A DNA stretch of 39,213 bases from Actinomycetota bacterium (lineage in GTDB: Bacteria; Actinomycetota; Actinomycetes; Streptosporangiales; Streptosporangiaceae): contig JAFAYQ010000031.1 in NCBI GenBank assembly GCA_019240215.1, positions 1 to 39,213 of the forward strand, read 5' to 3'. Shown here one piece after another: positions 31,411 through 39,213 of this stretch. The notes beneath the pieces are model-generated. The model was not told where the DNA came from, made no database searches, and saw only the letters and a program-made list of their open reading frames with translations. Within the stretch, counting starts at the first letter, position 1; each line of letters begins with the position of its first letter. The position numbers and the translations under genes are program-made.

Positions 31411-31695
31411 TCAGACCGCTTCTTTCTTCAGCCGCCGCCGCTCGCGCTCGGACATGCCGCCCCAGATGCCAAACCGTTCGTCGTTTTCGAGCGCGAACTC
31501 CAGGCACTCGGCCTGGACCTCGCAGCTCCGGCAGACCTTCTTGGCCTCCCTGGTCGAGCCGCCCTTCTCTGGGAAGAACGCCTCGGGATCGGTTTGGGCA
31601 CACAGGGCCCGATCTTGCCAGCCAAGCTCCTCAGCGTCGTCGTCTGAGCACTCCACCTCGTGCTCGGTTAGTGGGATGACCATTACCTCAGACAC
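31411..31695 (-). CDS. whiB2: WhiB/WhiB2-type Fe-S transcription factor of division and differentiation
   Basis: A 94-residue WhiB protein: WQDRALCAQTDPEAFFPEKGGSTREAKKVCRSCEVQAECLEFALENDERFGIWGGMSERERRRLKKEAV, with the four cluster cysteines, the GIWGG turn and a basic C-terminal DNA-binding tail. This is closest to Streptomyces WhiB and mycobacterial WhiB2/WhmD, which control septation and sporulation. GTG 31695 is chosen because AGGAGG lies 5 nt upstream; GTG 31701 is too close to it. The upstream region 31770-31799 holds a good promoter. The neighbourhood (DUF3499, fbiA-fbiB) is as in mycobacteria. Confidence 0.93.
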   Translation of the reverse strand: MSEVMVIPLTEHEVECSDDDAEELGWQDRALCAQTDPEAFFPEKGGSTREAKKVCRSCEVQAECLEFALENDERFGIWGGMSERERRRLKKEAV

Positions 31696-31769
31696 GCGCA
31701 CCTCCTACCCCTGACGGGGGCCCCCGGGTTCACGCCCTCCCCCGGAAGGCGTGTACTTACAACTATGAA

Positions 31770-31799
31770 ATTACACGCGCGTGTCTTGCTTCGAGTCAA
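31770..31799 (-). promoter_or_regulatory. whiB2 promoter with internal palindrome
   Basis: On the minus strand TTGACT (31799-31794), an 18-bp spacer and TGTAAT (31775-31770). ACACGCGCGTGT (31773-31784), a perfect 12-bp palindrome, overlaps the -10 and spacer and may bind a regulator. The 31696-32018 gap is AT-rich for this genome and otherwise holds only the fbiA upstream region. Confidence 0.6.
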
Positions 31800-32018
31800 G
31801 CCCGCTAGGTGATATTGACCGCATATTTGTCTTCCGCTGAGCTGTAAGTTCCCGAAGAATGCCGCGTTTCCGTTGCCGCGCCGTTAGCAGACAGCACTGG
31901 GACGGTTACGGAAAGTCCTGAACGGCAGGCTGGATCTGTGCCTCGCGCGGGCCGGGGGAGCGGCTGCGGTTACCGGGTCGCGGTCTCCTCCGGTCCGCGG
32001 GCCTGGTTGACTTCAGCT

Positions 32019-32969
32019 ATGCGGATCACCGTGCTGGCCGGCGGCGTGGGCGCCAGCCGCTTCCTCCGCGGCCTCCAGGCCGCCGCCCCGGACGCGGAGA
32101 TCACCGTGGTCGGTAACACCGGGGACGACATAACCCTGCACGGGCTGCGGGTCTGCCCCGACCTGGACACGGTGATGTACACGCTCGGCGGCGGCATCAA
32201 CGAGAGCCAGGGCTGGGGCCGGACCGGCGAGACGTTCTCGATCCGGGACGAGCTGGCCGCCTACGCGGCCGGCCCGGACTGGTTCACGCTCGGCGACCGG
32301 GACTTCGCCACCCACATCGTCCGCACCCAGCTGCTGAACGACGGCCACCCGCTGTCGGCCGTGACCGAGGTGCTGTGCCAGCGCTGGCAGCCGGGGGTCC
32401 GGCTGCTGCCGATGTCGGACGACCAGATCGAGACCCACGTGCTCATCGACGAGGGCGACGGCCGCCGCTACGTGCACTTCCAGGAGTGGTGGGTGCGGAT
32501 GCACGCGGCCGTCCCCGCCCAGACCATCGTGGCCGCCGGGGCTGGTGAGGCCCGCCCGGCGCCCGGGGTGCTGGAGGCGATCGCCGACGCCGATGTGGTG
32601 CTGTTCCCGCCGTCCAACCCGGTGGTGAGCGTGGGCACGATCCTGGCGGTGCCCGGCATCCGCGAAGCGGTGGCGGCCAAGACCACGGTCGCGGTCTCGC
32701 CGATCATCGGCGGCGCCCCGGTCCGGGGCATGGCCGACGCCTGCCTGACCGCGATCGGGGTGGAGACCTCGGCCGTAGCGGTCGGCGCGCACTACGGGGC
32801 CGGCCTGATCAACGGCTGGCTGGTCGACGACCAGGACAAGGAGGCGGCCACCGACCCGGCCCTGGCCGGGATCGAGGTCCGGGTGCTGCCGCTGTACATG
32901 CGCGACCTGGCCGCCACCGCCGAGATCGCCCGGGCCGCGCTCGATCTGGCCGCGGAGCTGTCGTCGTGA
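32019..32969 (+). CDS. fbiA: F420 biosynthesis: 2-phospho-L-lactate/PEP transferase FbiA (CofD)
   Basis: A 316-residue CofD-family enzyme that joins the phosphoenolpyruvyl (or lactyl) moiety of a guanylated donor to Fo, giving dehydro-F420-0 or F420-0. The N-terminus [19 protein letters not shown] is the nucleotide loop, followed by [31 protein letters not shown] and [13 protein letters not shown], all family hallmarks. ATG 32019 matches the conserved family start; the frame extends 27 codons upstream without protein character. I see no Shine-Dalgarno sequence. The stop overlaps the fbiB start. Confidence 0.95.
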   Translation: MRITVLAGGVGASRFLRGLQAAAPDAEITVVGNTGDDITLHGLRVCPDLDTVMYTLGGGINESQGWGRTGETFSIRDELAAYAAGPDWFTLGDRDFATHIVRTQLLNDGHPLSAVTEVLCQRWQPGVRLLPMSDDQIETHVLIDEGDGRRYVHFQEWWVRMHAAVPAQTIVAAGAGEARPAPGVLEAIADADVVLFPPSNPVVSVGTILAVPGIREAVAAKTTVAVSPIIGGAPVRGMADACLTAIGVETSAVAVGAHYGAGLINGWLVDDQDKEAATDPALAGIEVRVLPLYMRDLAATAEIARAALDLAAELSS

Positions 32970-34252
32970 GTGGGCCGTCGATCAGTGTGTGGGGCGTCGA
33001 CGGGCTGCCAGAGGTGGCGGCCGGCGCGGACCTGGGGGCGCTGATCGCCGACGCGGCCGGTGACCTGCGCGACGGCGACATCGTGGTGGTGACCTCCAAG
33101 ATCGTCAGCAAGGCCGAGGGCCGCACCGTGCACCAGGACCGGGAGGCGGCGATCGACGCCGAGACCGTCCGGGTGGTGGCCCGCCGGGGCGAGGCCCGGA
33201 TCGTGGAGACCCGGCACGGCCTGGTGATGGCGGCGGCCGGGGTGGACGCCTCCAACACCCCGGCGGGCACGGTGGTGCTGCTGCCCGAAGACCCTGACGA
33301 GTCAGCCCGGCGGCTGCGCAAGGCGCTGCGGACCCGCCCGGGCGCCCGGGTCGGCGTGATCATCACCGACACGCTCGGCCGGGCCTGGCGGGTCGGCCAG
33401 ACCGACACCGCGATCGGCGCGGCCGGGGTGGCGCCGGTGATCGACTACCGGGGCACCGAGGACAGCTTCGGCAACTCCCTCGAGGTCACGCTGGCCGCCG
33501 TCGCCGACGAGATCGCGGCCGCCGGTGACCTGGTCAAGCGGAAGGCCCGGGGGGTGCCGGTGGCGGTCGTGCGGGGCCTGGCCGACCTGGTCACCGACGA
33601 AGACGGCCCGGGGGCGGCGGCGCTGATCCGGGCGTCGGGTGAGGACATGTTCCGCTACGGCGGCGCCGAGGTGGTGCTGGCCCGCCGCACGGTGCGGGAC
33701 TTCACCGGCGCCCCGGTGGATGCGGGGGCGGTCCGCCGGGGGATTGCCGCCGCTTTGACGGCGCCGGCGCCGCATCACTCCACCCCGTGGCGGTTCGTGG
33801 TGCTGGAGTCCGCTGAGGCCCGCGACGGCCTGTGTGACGCGATGCTGGAGGCGTGGATCGCCGACCTGCGCGCCGACGGCTTCACCGAGGAGCAGATCGC
33901 CCGCCGGGTCCGCCGGGGCGAGCCGCTGCGCCGGGCGCCGCTGATCGTGGTCCCGTGCCTGGTCCTGGACGAGGCGCACACGTATCCGGATGCGGGCCGC
34001 AATGCGTCCGAGCGGGCGATGTTCACGGTCGCCATGGGCGCCGCGGTGGAGAACCTGCTGGTGGCGCTGGCGGCCGAGGGGCTGGGGTCATGCTGGATAT
34101 CCAGCACCCTGTTCTGCCAGGAGGTGGCGGCCCGGGCCATGGGAGTGCCCGAGGGGTGGCTGCCGATGGGCGCGGTCGGGGTGGGGCACCCGGCCTCTTC
34201 ACCGGCCTCACGGCCCCCACGCGACCCAGACGATTTCACCCTGACCCTCTGA
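32966..34252 (+). CDS. fbiB: F420:gamma-glutamyl ligase / FMN reductase fusion FbiB
   Basis: A 428-residue two-domain enzyme. Residues about 1-235 are CofE-like ([60 protein letters not shown]), adding glutamates to F420-0. Residues about 240-428 are a nitroreductase-fold domain ([49 protein letters not shown]), which in mycobacterial FbiB reduces dehydro-F420-0 with FMN. It starts at GTG in a GTGA overlap with fbiA, so the two form an operon. Confidence 0.95.
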   Translation: MSGPSISVWGVDGLPEVAAGADLGALIADAAGDLRDGDIVVVTSKIVSKAEGRTVHQDREAAIDAETVRVVARRGEARIVETRHGLVMAAAGVDASNTPAGTVVLLPEDPDESARRLRKALRTRPGARVGVIITDTLGRAWRVGQTDTAIGAAGVAPVIDYRGTEDSFGNSLEVTLAAVADEIAAAGDLVKRKARGVPVAVVRGLADLVTDEDGPGAAALIRASGEDMFRYGGAEVVLARRTVRDFTGAPVDAGAVRRGIAAALTAPAPHHSTPWRFVVLESAEARDGLCDAMLEAWIADLRADGFTEEQIARRVRRGEPLRRAPLIVVPCLVLDEAHTYPDAGRNASERAMFTVAMGAAVENLLVALAAEGLGSCWISSTLFCQEVAARAMGVPEGWLPMGAVGVGHPASSPASRPPRDPDDFTLTL

Positions 34253-34293
34253 CCCTTGCCGCCCCAAGCGTCTCAGGCGCCCCAGGCGTCTCT

Positions 34294-34329
34294 GGGGTCC
34301 CTGGCGCCTTCGGGGTCCCTGGCGCCTTC
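34294..34329. repeat. 18-bp direct tandem repeat
   Basis: GGGGTCCCTGGCGCCTTC occurs twice without a gap (34294-34311 and 34312-34329), preceded by diverged units (AGGCGTCTCT, AGGCGCCCC). It lies 41 bp after fbiB. Confidence 0.85.
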
Positions 34330-34335
34330 GGGTTC

Positions 34336-34360
34336 GTGCCTCCGGCGGGGGTACTTCTGG
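34336..34360. repeat. Dispersed hairpin repeat A, copy 2
   Basis: GTGCCTCCGGCGGGGGTAC plus TTCTGG; 23 of 25 bases match the copy at 16081-16105, and both copies stand shortly after a gene's stop codon. Confidence 0.7.
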
Positions 34361-34484
34361 AACTGGGAAACGCCTGATCGCTCCGCCAGCCCCACGCACC
34401 CCGCTAACCCCAGCGGCACCATCTGGTCGAGCCCCAGCCGTCCCTTCAGCCTCAAGTACCTCTGCAGCCTCGGCTCGTACGGTG

Positions 34485-34528
34485 TACTGGAGCAAATGCC
34501 GGGATAATCCCTGACTTTGCTCCAGTGA
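34485..34528. repeat. Dispersed palindromic repeat B, copy 2 (inverse)
   Basis: Arms ACTGGAGCAAA (34486-34496) and TTTGCTCCAGT (34516-34526) are perfectly complementary, with inner GGGAT-A-ATCCC. Read on the minus strand it aligns with 16342-16387, with the first 16 bases identical. The following 34530-34754 is a degenerate repeat tract (AGCCCCGGCAGCCCCACAAG-like units) without a gene. Confidence 0.8.
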
Positions 34529-34754
34529 GATCAACGGGTAAGTGCTGGGACGCGCGGGGCTGGTGAGGCGCGCCCGCCGACGTGCGCGGCGCCGCTACAA
34601 GCCCGGCGCCCTCACGAGCCCCGGCAGCCCGACAAGCTCCAGCAGCCCTAAGATCAGGCGCCTCACGAATCCCAGCAGCCCCACGAGCCCCGGCGTCCTC
34701 ACAAGCCCCGGCAGCCCCACAAGCCCGGGCAGCCCCCGAGCCCCGCTAGCTCCC

Positions 34755-37325
34755 TCAGCCCCCCAGCACCGGCAGCGGCGACCGGATCGAGGCGCACACC
34801 CCGTCACTCGCCGCCGCGGCCGCGAGCCGCTCCTCCGGCACCTCCCCGTACAGAGTCGTCCGCTGCCGCATCGCCCTTCCGGTCGGCGCCACCATCTCCG
34901 CCAGCTGCGAAATCGTCCGGAACGACCCGTTGTCCGCCCCCGCCATCCGCGAAATCGTCTCCTCCATCAGCGTGCCCCCGATGTCATTGGCACCCCCCTG
35001 AAGGATGTCCCGGCACAGCTCGTCGCCGAGCTTGACCCAGGAGCACTGGATCGAGTCGATCGCCCCGTGCAGCATCAGCCGCGACACGGCGTGGACGGCC
35101 CGGTTCTCCCGCGCGGTCGGGCCCGGACGGGCCAGGCCGGCCAGGTAGATCGGGGCGTTTTCGTGGATGAACGGCAGCAGCACGAACTCGGTGAACCCGC
35201 CCGTCCGTTCCTGGATGCCGCGGATCACCCGCAGGTGGCCGACCCAGTGGGCGGGGGTGTCGACGTGCCCGTACATCATCGTCGACGAGCTCGGCAGGCC
35301 GACCTCGTGGGCGGTGGTGATGACGTTGATCCACTCGGCCGCGGGCAGCTTGCCCTTGGTCAGGATCCAGCGCACGTCGTCGTCGAGGATCTCGGCCGCG
35401 GTGCCCGGCACCGAGTTCAGCCCGGCCTCCTTGGCCTGAATCAGCCACTCGCGGACCGACAGGCCGGTGCGGGACGCCCCGTTGATCACTTCCATCGGCG
35501 AGAACGCGTGCACGTGCATCTCCGGCTGGCGCCGCTTGACCTCGGCAGCGATCTCGAAGTAGGCGGTGCCGGGCAGGTCCGGGTGGATGCCGCCCTGCAT
35601 GCAGACCTCGGTCGCACCCGCCTCCCAGGCCTCCTGAGCCCGGTCGCCGACCTGGGCCAGGGACAGCGTGTAGGCGTCGGCGTCGGTCCGCCGCTGGGCG
35701 AACGCGCAGAACCGGCACCCGGTGTAACAGACGTTGGTGAAGTTGATGTTGCGGTTGACGACGTAGGTGATGTCGTCGCCCATCACGTCCCGGCGGATGT
35801 CGTCGGCCAGCTTGGTCAGCGCCTCCAAAGCGGGGCCGTCGGCCGCCAGCAGCGCCAGCGCCTGCTCATCCGACAACCTGGCCGGTGCTTTCTCAGCCTG
35901 CCGCAGCGCCGCCTTCACGTCCTGGTCCAGCACCGGCGCGGCCGGCCCGGACAGCCGGGTCTTGACCTCGTCCCAGTCCCCGTAGACCTCGGCGAAGTCG
36001 TCCCGCCGGTCCGCGGTACGCCCGACACTGTCGATCGTGGTGAACAGGTCGGTCCGCCCCGCCTCCTGCCAGCCGCCGTCCGGCTCCTGCCACGGCCGCC
36101 CGACCGGCATTGCCCCGTCGGCCGCCAAACCACTCTCCGGGTCGGCCAGGGCGCCCACGTGCCCCGCCAGCCGCGGGTCCAGCCACGGCTCCCGCAGGTA
36201 GGGCGGGTAGATCGTCAGCCGCTCGCGCAGAGTGAAGCCCGCCGCGGCCGTCAGCGCGGCCAGCTCGTCGATCTGCGGCCAGGGCCGCTCGGGGTTGACG
36301 TGGTCCGGGGTCAGCGGCGACACTCCGCCCCAGTCGTCGATCCCGGCCCGCAGGATCAGCCCGTACTCGTCCCCGATGAGGTTGGGCGGGGCCTGCACCC
36401 GCATCTTGGGCCCCAGCACCAGCCGGGTCACCGCGATCGTGGCCGCCAGATCGGCCAGCTCGGCGTCCGGCACCCCGCGCATCTTGGTGTCGGGCTTGGC
36501 CCGGAAGTTCTGCACGATGACTTCCTGGATGCCGCCGTACTCCCGCGCCACCTGGCGGATGGCGAAGATTGATTCGGCCCGCTCGGCCAGCGTCTCGCCG
36601 ATGCCGATGAGGATCCCGGTGGTGAACGGCACGTTCACCCGGCCCGCGTCCTCCAGCACCCGCAGCCGGACGGCCGGGTCCTTGTCGGGGCTGCCGAAGT
36701 GCGGCTGCCCTTTCTCCTCAAAAAGACGCCTGGAGGTGGTCTCCAGCATCATCCCCATCGACGGCGCGACCGGCTTCAGCCGCTGGAAGTCGGCCCAGCT
36801 GAGCACGCCCGGGTTGAGGTGCGGCAGCAGCCCGGTCTCCTCCAGCACCCGGATCGCCATCGCCCGCACGTAGGACAGGGTGTCGTCGTAACCGCGGGCG
36901 TCCAGCCACTCGCGGGCGGCGGTCCACCGGTCCTCGGGCCGGTCACCCAGCGTGAACAGCGCCTCCTTGCATCCCAGGGCGGCTCCTTCCCGGGCGACAG
37001 CCAGTATTTCTTCTGGCTCCAGGAACGCGCTGTGCACCCGGTGCGGGACGGTCGCGAACGTGCAGTACCCGCACCGGTCCCGGCACAGCCGGGTGAGCGG
37101 GATGAAGACCTTGCGCGAGTAGGTGATCACGCCGGGCCGGCCCGCCGCCTCCAGGCCGGCGTCCCGGGTCCGGCTCGCGTAGCCGAGCAGCTGGTCGAGG
37201 TCGCCGCCGCGGGCCTGCAGCAGGATCTCGGCCTCGCCGGCGTCCAGGGCCTTGCCGTCCCGGGCCCGGGCCAGGGCCCGGCGCATGCCCGGCTGAGTCT
37301 GCGCGGAAGCAGCGGAAGACGTCAC
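34755..37325 (-). CDS. fbiC: Fused 7,8-didemethyl-8-hydroxy-5-deazariboflavin (Fo) synthase FbiC (CofG-CofH)
   Basis: An 856-residue fusion of two radical SAM enzymes that make the Fo chromophore of F420 from tyrosine and 5-amino-6-ribitylamino-uracil. The N-terminal CofG half has CRDRCGYC (CxxxCxxC cluster motif) after [10 protein letters not shown], then YCTFATVP. The C-terminal CofH half has [13 protein letters not shown] after NRNINFTNV, then MQGGIHPDL and MMYGHVDTP. Length is normal for actinobacterial FbiC. GTG 37325 is preferred because AAGGGA lies upstream; the open frame extends to 37412 without protein character. The three F420 genes are split: fbiAB on the plus strand and fbiC convergent, with a repeat-filled gap between. 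Confidence 0.96.
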   Translation of the reverse strand: MTSSAASAQTQPGMRRALARARDGKALDAGEAEILLQARGGDLDQLLGYASRTRDAGLEAAGRPGVITYSRKVFIPLTRLCRDRCGYCTFATVPHRVHSAFLEPEEILAVAREGAALGCKEALFTLGDRPEDRWTAAREWLDARGYDDTLSYVRAMAIRVLEETGLLPHLNPGVLSWADFQRLKPVAPSMGMMLETTSRRLFEEKGQPHFGSPDKDPAVRLRVLEDAGRVNVPFTTGILIGIGETLAERAESIFAIRQVAREYGGIQEVIVQNFRAKPDTKMRGVPDAELADLAATIAVTRLVLGPKMRVQAPPNLIGDEYGLILRAGIDDWGGVSPLTPDHVNPERPWPQIDELAALTAAAGFTLRERLTIYPPYLREPWLDPRLAGHVGALADPESGLAADGAMPVGRPWQEPDGGWQEAGRTDLFTTIDSVGRTADRRDDFAEVYGDWDEVKTRLSGPAAPVLDQDVKAALRQAEKAPARLSDEQALALLAADGPALEALTKLADDIRRDVMGDDITYVVNRNINFTNVCYTGCRFCAFAQRRTDADAYTLSLAQVGDRAQEAWEAGATEVCMQGGIHPDLPGTAYFEIAAEVKRRQPEMHVHAFSPMEVINGASRTGLSVREWLIQAKEAGLNSVPGTAAEILDDDVRWILTKGKLPAAEWINVITTAHEVGLPSSSTMMYGHVDTPAHWVGHLRVIRGIQERTGGFTEFVLLPFIHENAPIYLAGLARPGPTARENRAVHAVSRLMLHGAIDSIQCSWVKLGDELCRDILQGGANDIGGTLMEETISRMAGADNGSFRTISQLAEMVAPTGRAMRQRTTLYGEVPEERLAAAAASDGVCASIRSPLPVLGG

Positions 37326-37520
37326 CCAACATCCCTTCGTGCTGACCAAAACACCCAGGCTCGACCTTACGCGCCGGCCTGGCCAGGTCAGCGTGGAGAG
37401 CCCCGCCCGCATTCCCGCAGTGTTTCCGGCCTCGTTCGCTCTCGCGGCGCTCGAAGGCGTCGTCTTCCCTCGTCGCGCCCGCGCTCGTCCCTCGCTTGGC
37501 GCTCCTCAGTCCAGACGACG

Positions 37521-37673
37521 CCGCGCCGCTACCGCTCTCTCGGGGTGCCGCCGTCACTTCGCTGGACGATTTTTGCCCGTGACCGGACAGCATCCCGCCG
37601 TACTCCGGTGGCCCGCTCCGGTACCGGTCCCGCTCACAGCGAACCCGGCCGCGCCGCTACCGCTCTCTCGGGG
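37521..37673. repeat. 25-bp direct repeats flanking repeat C, copy 2
   Basis: CCGCGCCGCTACCGCTCTCT plus CGGGG occurs exactly at 37521-37545 and 37649-37673. Between them, 37576-37638 is the second copy of the 62-bp repeat found at 25715-25776. GGCGTCGTCT (37456-37465) and AGACGACGCC (37513-37522) form an inverted repeat next to it. The right direct repeat overlaps the 3' end of the MerR gene. No other gene lies in 37326-37656. Confidence 0.85.
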
Positions 37674-38025
37674 GCCGACCCAGCAGCCGCAGCGCCCGCT
37701 CCTGCTCGAAGTCCAGCGCCCGGCTGGGCTGCTCCGGCAGCCGTCCCAGCCGGCGGCTGAGGTCGGCGACCGACGCCCGTACGCCCGGTTCGGACAGCAC
37801 CCGCAGCCCGAACGCCAGCGCGGCCGGGCTGATCTGGTAGCGGCGCTCGAGCTGGAGGGCGGCGTAGACCGCGTTCAGGTCGGCGTCGCCGAACTGCCGG
37901 TGCCGGGGTCCCCGGCCCGGCCCGTGCCCGGCCCCGCGCACCCGGGGGAGCAGGCCCAGGTCCTCCCGGTAGCGCAGCATCCGGGGCGACATTCCGAGCC
38001 GCCGGGCCGCCTCCGAGATACGCAT
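37657..38025 (-). CDS. Short MerR-family transcriptional regulator
   Basis: A 122-residue protein with an N-terminal MerR winged helix (RISEAARRLGMSPRMLRYREDLGLLPRVR) followed by a Gly/Arg-rich wing (GAGHGPGRGPRHRQF), a helix resembling the MerR helix-turn-helix extension (GDADLNAVYAALQLERRYQISPAALAFGLRVL), and a short C-terminus. It lacks a Cys metal site or a ligand-binding domain. The start ATG 38025 is 7 nt after TAGCTT on the minus strand, so it is probably leaderless. CTAACA-N6-TGTTAG (38036-38053) overlaps that promoter, suggesting autoregulation; the divergent ahcY may also be a target. The 3' end lies inside a 25-bp repeat, which may have changed the C-terminal residues. Confidence 0.82.
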   Translation of the reverse strand: MRISEAARRLGMSPRMLRYREDLGLLPRVRGAGHGPGRGPRHRQFGDADLNAVYAALQLERRYQISPAALAFGLRVLSEPGVRASVADLSRRLGRLPEQPSRALDFEQERALRLLGRPPRER

Positions 38026-38035
38026 GGACGTAAAG

Positions 38036-38053
38036 CTAACATTCTTTTGTTAG
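38036..38053. promoter_or_regulatory. Inverted repeat operator in the merR-ahcY intergenic region
   Basis: CTAACA (38036-38041) and TGTTAG (38048-38053) with a 6-nt spacer TTCTTT. It overlaps the minus-strand TAGCTT (38038-38033), the probable -10 of the MerR gene. Confidence 0.55.
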
Positions 38054-38179
38054 ATACAGGCCTGCAATCGTGCGCCGCCCCGCTCGCTTCCCCTACCGTC
38101 GATAGCGTGCTTGGGCGCCGCCCGCCGGCGACCCCCACGGGGCGAGGCCCCGCTTGGACACCAAAACGAGGAGAACGCA

Positions 38180-39213
<1,034 letters not shown>

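Noticed and set aside
34542..36572. 676-codon plus-strand ORF opposite fbiC
   Set aside because: Antisense to the second half of fbiC, with repeat-derived PGSPTSPGS start and no protein features.
38054..38179. S-adenosylhomocysteine riboswitch upstream of ahcY
   Set aside because: GC hairpins are present (CGGGGC-GAG-GCCCCG), but the conserved SAH riboswitch core could not be recognised.

Overview
The window is a GC-rich actinobacterial chromosome segment (roughly 70% G+C or more by eye). Two WhiB proteins, a complete F420 gene set, mycoredoxin, UvrD2 and many apparently leaderless starts (TAnnnT about 7 nt before ATG/GTG) point to a filamentous or related high-GC actinomycete; I cannot name genus or species. 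No tRNA, rRNA, CRISPR array or intact insertion sequence was seen.

Region 1 (1-2781) looks like the end of a decayed conjugative element: the low-complexity tail of a protein starting outside the window, a membrane-anchored small protein, a two-domain lytic transglycosylase/NlpC-P60 enzyme, and a short tyrosine-recombinase remnant. Region 2 (2832-6850) holds a methyltransferase whose ancestral N-terminus appears to carry a nonsense codon, a two-gene operon (small HTH protein plus stand-alone Clp N-domain protein) under a promoter with twin palindromic operators, an orphan C5 DNA methyltransferase, and an ANTAR-domain regulator.

Region 3 (7157-21274) matches the mycobacterial order around whiB7 (Rv3198A to Rv3194c): mycoredoxin, alpha/beta hydrolase, uvrD2, tesB, whiB7, UbiB-like kinase, ThiF-like protein, zincin-type metalloprotease, an NAD-dependent epimerase, moaE and a PDZ-Lon protease. 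The whiB7 leader is the best-supported regulatory system here: a promoter with an A/T block directly upstream of -35, a translated upstream ORF, and mutually exclusive antiterminator and terminator hairpins that can be read base by base. An ArsR-SRPBCC fusion with its own perfect operator is inserted in this block.

Region 4 (21398-34252) is a sugar-nucleotide and F420 block resembling Rv3256c-Rv3264c: methyltransferase, GT4 glycosyltransferase, sugar-nucleotide pyrophosphorylase, DNA glycosylase, CDF transporter, PGI/PMI, Trm112-like protein, phosphomannomutase, DUF3499, degenerate zincin, whiB2, fbiA and fbiB. These genes would supply mannose-1-P/GDP-mannose and coenzyme F420. Region 5 (34755-39213) has fused fbiC, a MerR regulator and the start of ahcY, whose frame is broken by one extra G.

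The gaps between genes carry several repeat families: two hairpin repeats each present in two intergenic regions, a 62-63 bp repeat at two sites 12 kb apart, a minisatellite next to an AU/GU-rich folded element, and a cluster of DnaA-box-like nonamers.
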